From Myotis daubentonii (Eukaryota; Chordata; Mammalia; Chiroptera; Vespertilionidae), in contig NC_081840.1 in NCBI RefSeq assembly GCF_963259705.1, positions 146,975,549 through 147,039,548 on the forward strand: a DNA stretch of 64,000 nucleotides, given 5' to 3'. Both the position numbers and the translations under genes were made by a program. Below the pieces are notes generated by a model that saw nothing but the letters and a program-made list of their open reading frames with translations, was not told the DNA's origin and searched no databases. Below are positions 58,201-64,000 of the stretch, piece by piece. The first letter of the stretch is position 1, and each line of letters opens with the position of its first letter.

Positions 58201-59487
58201 TACACTTTAACCAAAACAGAACTGATATGTCTGGTTTGTTCTCAGCTCTGTGTGTGTGCTGAAGGGCATCACTGACTCACTTGAGTAGAAAAATGTGCCC
58301 TTGGATTCATTCTTTGGAACTATTCTGCCACCAGCTATAAGAATACAGCCAGCAAACTGCAATGGAAAGTCCTCAAGAAGATCTGTGTTGAGCTGTGATG
58401 GGAGAGATGACCACTGCTCAATACCTAGGAGATAAGAACCTCTAATATTTTTAAAGGAGAAGTAAGTTTACCATAGAATACAAGAATCTGGGGTCAAGGG
58501 CATGAAGACTCAATGCTGCATGGTTTTAGGTCATTTCTTTCATAGTCATCAGGGAGTCCCCACCAGCTAACACAGTGCATGGCCATAGAGGTCACTCAAA
58601 TTGTTGAACTATTGAGCTAAAAGTATGCATACCTTGTATTTCTAAAAACTGGTTGCGAGATTCAAAAGTAAGAAACCAAGACTTAAGAGAATAGGACATC
58701 TTCCTGAAAGTTGTTCCTCAGGAAACTATATTCCCAATGTATGAAGGTGATTTTGGGAGAAGTATTTTGATCATGAGATTTTTTTTTTCTGAGCTAGTCA
58801 ATGGCCAGGGAAATTACACTAGTTTGTTTAATGTCAAAACAAACAAAGGCCTGGTTGAAAGTACATTACATCAATGACTTCCACTCTCTCAAAATCCAAA
58901 AGATCTATATGGACAGATATATTTTTATGGATATATTTGGACCCCGTAATAAACAGCTGTTTCTCCTGTGATCAAAAGAAAATATTTTGTTTTGAAAATA
59001 TATTTTATTTTTAAGTTTCCTCTGGGATTTATTAGATGGAAAAAGTAAGGGATGGGGAAAAGAAATCCGAGTGTTTTTAAGGAATAAAAATATTTTGGCA
59101 ATATCCTCCCACATCTAACATACCTGAAATTAGAATTGCTCTCAGAGGGCCCAGATCTATCCACTGCAGCCAAAACTCTGATCCTCAGCCAATTGTATGC
59201 ACACTGCGCTGAGATCCAAAGTGTGTCCTGCATTCCACAAGTACTACACTGGCTCTTACAGCAGCCTGTCTCCATCAGAGCAAATCGCAACAGCTGGGGT
59301 CCAGGCACATATGTCAGAATGTGCAAAGTCTGGAAAAGAATATATTTGAAGGTATGTTGACCAAAATGGCTGAAATACAGCATAGAAGCATACACTTTTA
59401 GAGCTATAAGAAACAAACTTCAAAATAGAGCCGTGCAAATTGTCCATGAGTATGTACATACACTAATCTTTGACTATTGATTGACTA
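58201..59487. other. 1.3 kb of unassigned DNA
   Basis: The minus frame 58925-59416 (163 codons) is the longest outside recognised repeats. Its product has no recognisable motif, the sequence is AT-rich at its C-terminus, and no homology is recognised. Confidence 0.4.
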
Positions 59488-59897
59488 TCCTATATAATAA
59501 AAGCCTAATATGCTAAGGGTCCAGTCATCCATTCAACCAATCAAAGCGTAATATGCTAATGATATGCTAAGGCCACTCAACCACTCCCTATGACATGCAC
59601 TGACCACCAGGAGGAAAATGCTTCAACGGGTAGATTAGCTTGATGCTGGGGTCCGGCTGATCAGGACTGAGAGAGAAGGGCCGGGCATACCCTGGAGTCC
59701 TCCCGAGGTCCGTCCTCAGCTGGCCAACCTCCCGTGTCCCTCCCTGGAACCAATCATGCACCTGTGGGACCCCTCAGCCTGTCCTGCACCCCCTTGTAAT
59801 CTGGGACCCCCTCGGGGGATGTTGAAGAGCCAGTTTTGGCCCACAGACCAGTCTGAGGGACCCCACTGGCACACAAATTTGTGCACCGGGCCTCTAT
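59488..59897 (+). mobile_element. Helitron, 410 bp, sister of 49746-50167
   Basis: 5' TCCTATATAATAAAAGCC after A. 3' hairpin CACACAAATTTGTGCAC, then CGGGCCTCTAT (CTAG degraded). Collinear with the copy at 49746 throughout. Confidence 0.92.
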
Positions 59898-61384
59898 TAA
59901 AATATAATTTCATATACATTAAACATATTAGATGTTATACATTACACATATTACGTACATATTATAGAGAAAGAGTTCCGTCATCATCTTTTAAATGTAT
60001 GTAGGTACACTTGTGTTTAATATAATACAAACTCAATTTTAAGTGTTACTATGTATAGAGTTACTTTCATATTATTACACATCTTCCTAACCATTAGATA
60101 TTAAAAGAGTAAAAAAAATTGTAAAAGATGTGAAAAGTTTTCATCTGGTTTTTTTTGCATGGACACATAGAGACGCATAGAGAATTGAAACCACAGGGTA
60201 AACCTCTATCTCAAAATCTCAAGAGACAGACCAATTTAGAAAAACACAGCTGAGATCAACTTAGCTAGAGAAGAAACCATTGGACCCATAAACTGGTTAG
60301 AAACTTACACGGTAATTTGATGAATTGCTTGGAGTGTTGACTAGCTTGAGTATGAGAAAATCGTAGAGATGGCAGTCCTGGTGGGAATAGGCGCATACTT
60401 CCTTAGTTTGGACTCCAGAAACTCTACCATGTTCTTATTTTTTACTGAGTGAGGGTAAACGTAACCAGAGGGAAATAAACCCAGTGTTTTATCCATAACA
60501 AGGGCTTACTCTCAAGTGAAAAGGAGTTTATCAGAACCTGATCTCACCTAAGCTTAAGGACGATTACCCAACTCCAGTCCTCGCTAGCTTTCCTGACTCC
60601 CACAAAAGGGGAAAAAACAAGAGACACTTGTGAAGGTCACAGCTCAGGGCCACAGCCCTGCTAACTGACTGAGATTTAATCATAAGTTTACAGAACACAA
60701 CCTTTATATTCCCCAACTCCTTATCGCCACATCAACAGGGCTCTAATACAATAATAGTGGATTGCCCTTTTAAGAGCTACGAGGCTCCAACTCTATTTAA
60801 GACGGAGTTCTTAGAGAAACCAACAACAGCAGGAGACACAAAAACAAAGACATTAAATTGAAGCTTCTGTAGCCATAAGAAACACCAGGACATCTTATAT
60901 TCAAACTATAGAAAATCAAACAGAAATGAAAACTCTTAAAGAAAGCTAATGTGAAAAAAAATCAGCTTATTAGTACATATATAGGAGAAAAGATAAGGAT
61001 CACAGAGGATTTTTCTTTAGAAAAAGAAAAAAACACATGCAAGCAAGAAGAGAGTTAAATCAGGATCCTGGACACAATTTCTATGTGTATATGCATGCCT
61101 GTGTGCACACAGTGGGGAGAGGGTATGCTTCTCACAAACACAACAGCAATAAATTCTCAGACACCAGAAGGGTGAACAATAAATAAACTCAATTCTGACA
61201 CTATCTACTTAAGGATAACATCAGATTCCACAGGTTACGGATTTTAATTCTATAAGACTTCAGACACTCAGGTTACCTGGTGGGCTTCTGAAGGACTAGC
61301 TATAAATCAGATGTTCCCATAAGCTGCTAGAACGGTTCACAGAATTCAGAGTAACATGTTATTTATTAGGTCACCAGTTTATTA
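59898..61384. other. 1.5 kb unassigned; 60300-61050 may be old L1 5' sequence
   Basis: AACAGCAGGAGACACAAAAACAAAG-like and TATTCAAACTATAG-like stretches (60820-60910) recall old L1 5' regions, but I cannot establish this. Nothing else recognised. Confidence 0.3.
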
Positions 61385-61472
61385 TCCTATATAATAAAAG
61401 GCTAATATGCAAATAGACCTAACAGCAGAACAACCAAACAACCAAACAACCAGTCGCTATGACATGTGCTGA

Positions 61473-61486
61473 CCACCAGGGGGCAT
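61473..61486 (+). promoter_or_regulatory. CTCF-like core motif in Helitron
   Basis: CCACCAGGGGGCAT: 13 of 14 positions fit the CTCF core. Same place in the element (~90 bp from the 5' end) as in other Helitrons here. Confidence 0.45.
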
Positions 61487-61974
61487 GCGCAGAACATGGC
61501 GGGCATTAGCTGCGGTGAGATGGTGGAGCAGGTGAGCGGGGGCTCCAGACCAAGGTGGGCGCCAGTCACTGTCATTGAGGCAAGCCTCTGGTGGTTACTG
61601 AAAATTCTTTGTTCCTGAACGCCACGGTCCCGCCCAGCTCTCACACCCAATGCTGGTGCTGGAGCTGCTACTCACACCCACTGCCAGCACCGGCCCCATC
61701 CGCATCTACTGCTGATGCCTGGCACCGGTCCCAATCACTCAGCACCATCAGAGGGCACGAGCAACGGCTGCTGGTCATGATTGCCCCTGAGGTTTCTCCA
61801 CCTTCCCCTGCTCCTGAGGGGTAATTGGGGCAGCAGCTGCCGCTTGCACCCACTGACAGTGCCAGCCCCGCTCACACCCGCTACTGGTGCCAGCCCCAAT
61901 TGCTCCCCGCCGTCAGCAGGTGGGAGTGGCAGTGGCGGGGGTGGGGGGCGGGGGTGCAGATGATGGGCCTAGAC

Positions 61975-62195
61975 CAGGGGTGGGCAAACTTTTTGACTTG
62001 AGGGCCACAATGGGTTCTTAAACTGGACCGGAGGGCCAGAACAAAAGCATGGATGGAGTGTTTGTGTGAACTAATATAAATTCAAAGTAAACATCATTAC
62101 ATAAAAGGGTATGGTCTTTTTTTTTTTTTTTTTTTAGTTTTATTCATTTCAAACGGGCCGGATCCGCCCCTCGGGCTGTAGTTTGCCCACGGCTG
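61975..62195. mobile_element. nhAT element (non-autonomous hAT), nested
   Basis: 221 bp. Ends CAGGGGTGGGCAAAC and GTTTGCCCACGGCTG form 15-bp inverted repeats with two mismatches. Perfect 8-bp duplication GCCTAGAC at 61967-61974 and 62196-62203. Internal T19 run at ~62118. The body (GAGGGCCACAATGGG, GGACCGGAGGGCC) is typical of vespertilionid nhAT elements. It inserted after the Helitron. Confidence 0.95.
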
Positions 62196-62279
62196 GCCTA
62201 GACCCACCCCTGTGCCTACTACAGCCTCTTGGCCCACAGTTCCTTTCAAGGTGCACAAATTTGTGCACTGGACCCCTAG

Positions 62280-62459
62280 TAAAAGGATATAACTCAAGAA
62301 CATCCAGATGCTAGAGTTGCATAGGACAAAGGATGTGGGAATGAGGCAGGTTAGTAGGAAATTGGGAAAATTTTTGGCAAGTGGAATGGGGAAACTAAAA
62401 CAGATAGTTGAACAAACTTGCTGAGCAATTTATGGCTAGATAATAAATCACAGGGCCTT
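62280..62459. other. Unassigned DNA
   Basis: Nothing recognised. Confidence 0.4.
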
Positions 62460-63020
62460 ACCTTATACATTCCAGACTGTGTAGACCTACCTCCTTGGTC
62501 CTGGTCCCTCTTTGGTGACATTCTTTGAAGGTGAAACTGACCAGAGAATGACTTATATGCTCACTTTGATACACCAGCATATTAAAGGACAAGCCTGAAA
62601 AGATGATGAATATTCTATTGAGATCCTCCCCAGTGCAAGCTCTCCCCTTCTTTCCCCAGGCGCATATCTTCACTTTCTTTCTCTGAAGCTCCAAAGGTTC
62701 CCTGGACACTGAGAATCGGGGGAGTCGTAGGCAGCATCAGCTCATCCTGGGATAAGGCCCTTAACCTGTCTCCAAGGCCCTCTTTTAGCCTCTGTAACTT
62801 GTTTCCTGAGTCCATTCATCCCCGCCGGTTCACTTCTTATGCCTCTCTGACTTTCTTTCTAAAAGGCCAAGGCAGTTCTCTGAGAAGCCTTCCTGAATCT
62901 TCTCTGTGAGTGTACTTTTGCTTTGCATGCTAAATAAACTTCCTCTTGTACTAGAGTTCTCAACTCTGAATTCTTTCTTTTCCAAACTCTCAAACCAGTT
63001 GCCAACATCACTGATAATAT
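62460..63020 (+). mobile_element. Possible solitary ERV LTR
   Basis: Features of an LTR end: pyrimidine-rich tract, then TTTGCTTTGCATGCTAAATAAACTTCC (polyadenylation signal AATAAA at 62932-62937), then a TCTTGTACTAGAG/AACTCTGAATTC R-U5-like stretch. No internal retroviral sequence or second LTR. Boundaries are uncertain. Confidence 0.35.
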
Positions 63021-63131
63021 CAAGAGGCATAAAGCTTTCATGCCTTCTCCAGGCACACCACATACTCACAAACCAAAAAACTCTCAGAACCCCACCCTTT
63101 GGGTTTTTATGGAAGCTTCATAATATAGTCA

Positions 63132-63408
63132 TGAGAGGCCCAGTGCACGAATTCATGCACGGGTGGGGTCCAGCCAGCCCACCCCGATAGGAGCCTACTG
63201 GCCCTGGCCAGCTGGGAGGAGGGGCCTTGGGAAGTTGGCTGGCCAGCCCACTCCCGATCAGGGTGTTGGGTACCGATCAGCAGCCAGGCCTGTAGGGAGG
63301 GCCCAATCAGAACAGATCAAGCTGGTTGGCTGCCACAGTGCATGTCATAGCCACTGGTTGTTCTGGTCATTCTGGTCACTAGGGTTGCTGGGCTTTTATA
63401 TATATAGA
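63132..63408 (-). mobile_element. Helitron, antisense, downstream member of tandem pair
   Basis: On minus it starts TCTATATATATAAAAGCCC at 63408 and ends with hairpin GTGCATGAATTCGTGCAC, then TGGGCCTCTCA (CTAG degraded) at 63132. 277 bp. Confidence 0.88.
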
Positions 63409-63934
63409 CTAGAGGCCGAGTGCATGAAAAAGTACATGGGTGAGATCTGGCTGGCCTGGCCCCAAGCAGGGCAGATCAGGGTCGGGCCTGTCAGGAGGAG
63501 AAGATGGTGGGAGGTTGGCAAGCCAGCCCACCCTGATAGGGTTCCAATCAGGGCTGGCCCAGCTGGGAAGAGGGGCTGCAAGTGATTCACCGGTGGGCCC
63601 TGCCCCCGATTGGGGTGGGGAGTCCAATTGGGGGTGGGGCCGGCTGTGGGGAGGGGTTGTGGGCAGTGGGCCAGCCAACCCCACCCCCAAATGAGGTGTG
63701 GGGGGCCAATCAGGGGTCAGCAGCTGGGGGAGGGGCTGCAAGATGCTGGCTGGCTGGCCCTACCCCCTGTTGGGTGGGGGGCATGATCAGGGGCAGGACC
63801 GACCAAGGGGAGGGGCCACAGGAGGCTGTCCAGCTGGACCCACCACCTGATAGAGCTGGTTCACTAGCTGCAGTGAGCGTCATAGTGACCGATTATTCTG
63901 GTCCTTATGGCGTTCAAGTTGCTGGCTTTTTATA
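63409..63934 (-). mobile_element. Helitron, antisense, exactly abutting its neighbour
   Basis: On minus the 3' end is GTACTTTTTCATGCAC (poor hairpin), then TCGGCCTCTAG at 63409, directly followed by the TC of the next element. The 5' end is near ATATAAAAAGCCAGCAAC at ~63934; the terminal TC is not clear. Interior repeats of GGGGCCAATCAGGGG-type, longer version of the 63132 element. Confidence 0.8.
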
Positions 63935-64000
63935 TCTATACATATACAGGGGTAATATGCAAGTTAGGTCGTAATGCCATAGCAGGTCATGACCAAACAG
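63935..64000 (+). mobile_element. Helitron 5' end, runs off the right edge
   Basis: TCTATACATATACAGGGGTAATATGC after A, then GTCGTAATGCCATAGC, a 5' pattern of another HeliBat-like family. It would be head-to-head with the preceding element. Confidence 0.55.

Larger units (their letters stand above)
61385..62279 (+). mobile_element. Helitron interrupted by an nhAT element
   Basis: 5' TCCTATATAATAAAAGGC after T at 61384 [consensus A at 61384 is present as ATTA|TC]. 3' perfect palindrome GTGCACAAATTTGTGCAC (62251-62268), then TGGACCCCTAG at 62279 and host T. Without the nhAT insert and its duplication it is about 666 bp. Confidence 0.92.

Noticed and set aside
58925..59416. 163-codon minus-strand frame
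   Set aside because: No motif, no recognisable homology and biased AT-rich composition at one end; kept only as a note in the surrounding stretch.
61430..61455. AACCAAAC tandem tract as telomere-like repeat
   Set aside because: Only three short units within a Helitron, not the vertebrate telomere motif.
62460..63020. Complete endogenous retrovirus
   Set aside because: Only one LTR-like end is visible; no primer-binding site, gag, pol or env sequence and no second LTR nearby.

Overview
The window looks like nuclear DNA of a vespertilionid bat (Myotis-type). Two signatures found together support this. There are about a dozen tRNA-derived Ves-type SINEs (A/B boxes, a CATCGATGTTTC-like stretch, and an AATCAATAAA tail). 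There are also about 17 Helitrons of the HeliBat kind: 5' ends like TCCTATATAATAAAAG, and 3' ends with a GTGCAC...GTGCAC hairpin followed by GGCCTCTAG, inserted between A and T. Recent L1, a Tigger-like MITE and an nhAT element fit as well. Family names come from recognition by eye, not from alignment, so divergence and exact family are not claimed.

No host exon, rRNA, tRNA gene or CpG-island promoter could be supported. The region is gene-poor or intronic. Every open frame longer than about 100 codons lies in a transposon, a minisatellite or a decayed repeat. The only remnants of real coding sequence are L1 ORF2 fragments (1-1462, 14885-15460) and a possible decayed transposase-like ORF on the minus strand (2680-3033).

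Layout. 1-1735: 3' end of a young L1 running in from the left. 1736-11284: mostly unassigned AT-rich DNA with MIR, L2, one 380-bp Helitron and an old L1 tail split by a Ves SINE. 11285-14135: MLT1-like LTR followed by a long ancient L1. 14403-14625: Tigger-like MITE. 14872-15824: 5'-truncated L1 with a 13-bp TSD. 15838-21477: unique DNA, an L1 fragment, and two Ves SINEs stacked at one target site. 21478-23344: two Helitrons separated by AT microsatellites, the larger carrying a minisatellite of hairpin units. 24935-33600: L1 and L2 fragments and a Helitron-rich block (27624-32041) holding two composite elements in inverted orientation. 34086-49543: long unassigned stretches with scattered Ves SINEs, two Helitrons, L1 and L2. 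49544-64000: the densest Helitron zone, with ten elements. These include a third composite copy with a 47-bp minisatellite, exact head-to-tail abutments, and a Helitron interrupted by an nhAT element.

The main message is about Helitrons. Three copies share one fused two-module structure, which suggests a chimeric lineage that amplified as a unit. Module 1 repeatedly carries CCAAT, octamer and YY1-like motifs close together. Module 2 and several simple Helitrons carry near-consensus CTCF core motifs. Whether any of these motifs is functional is inference that needs chromatin data.
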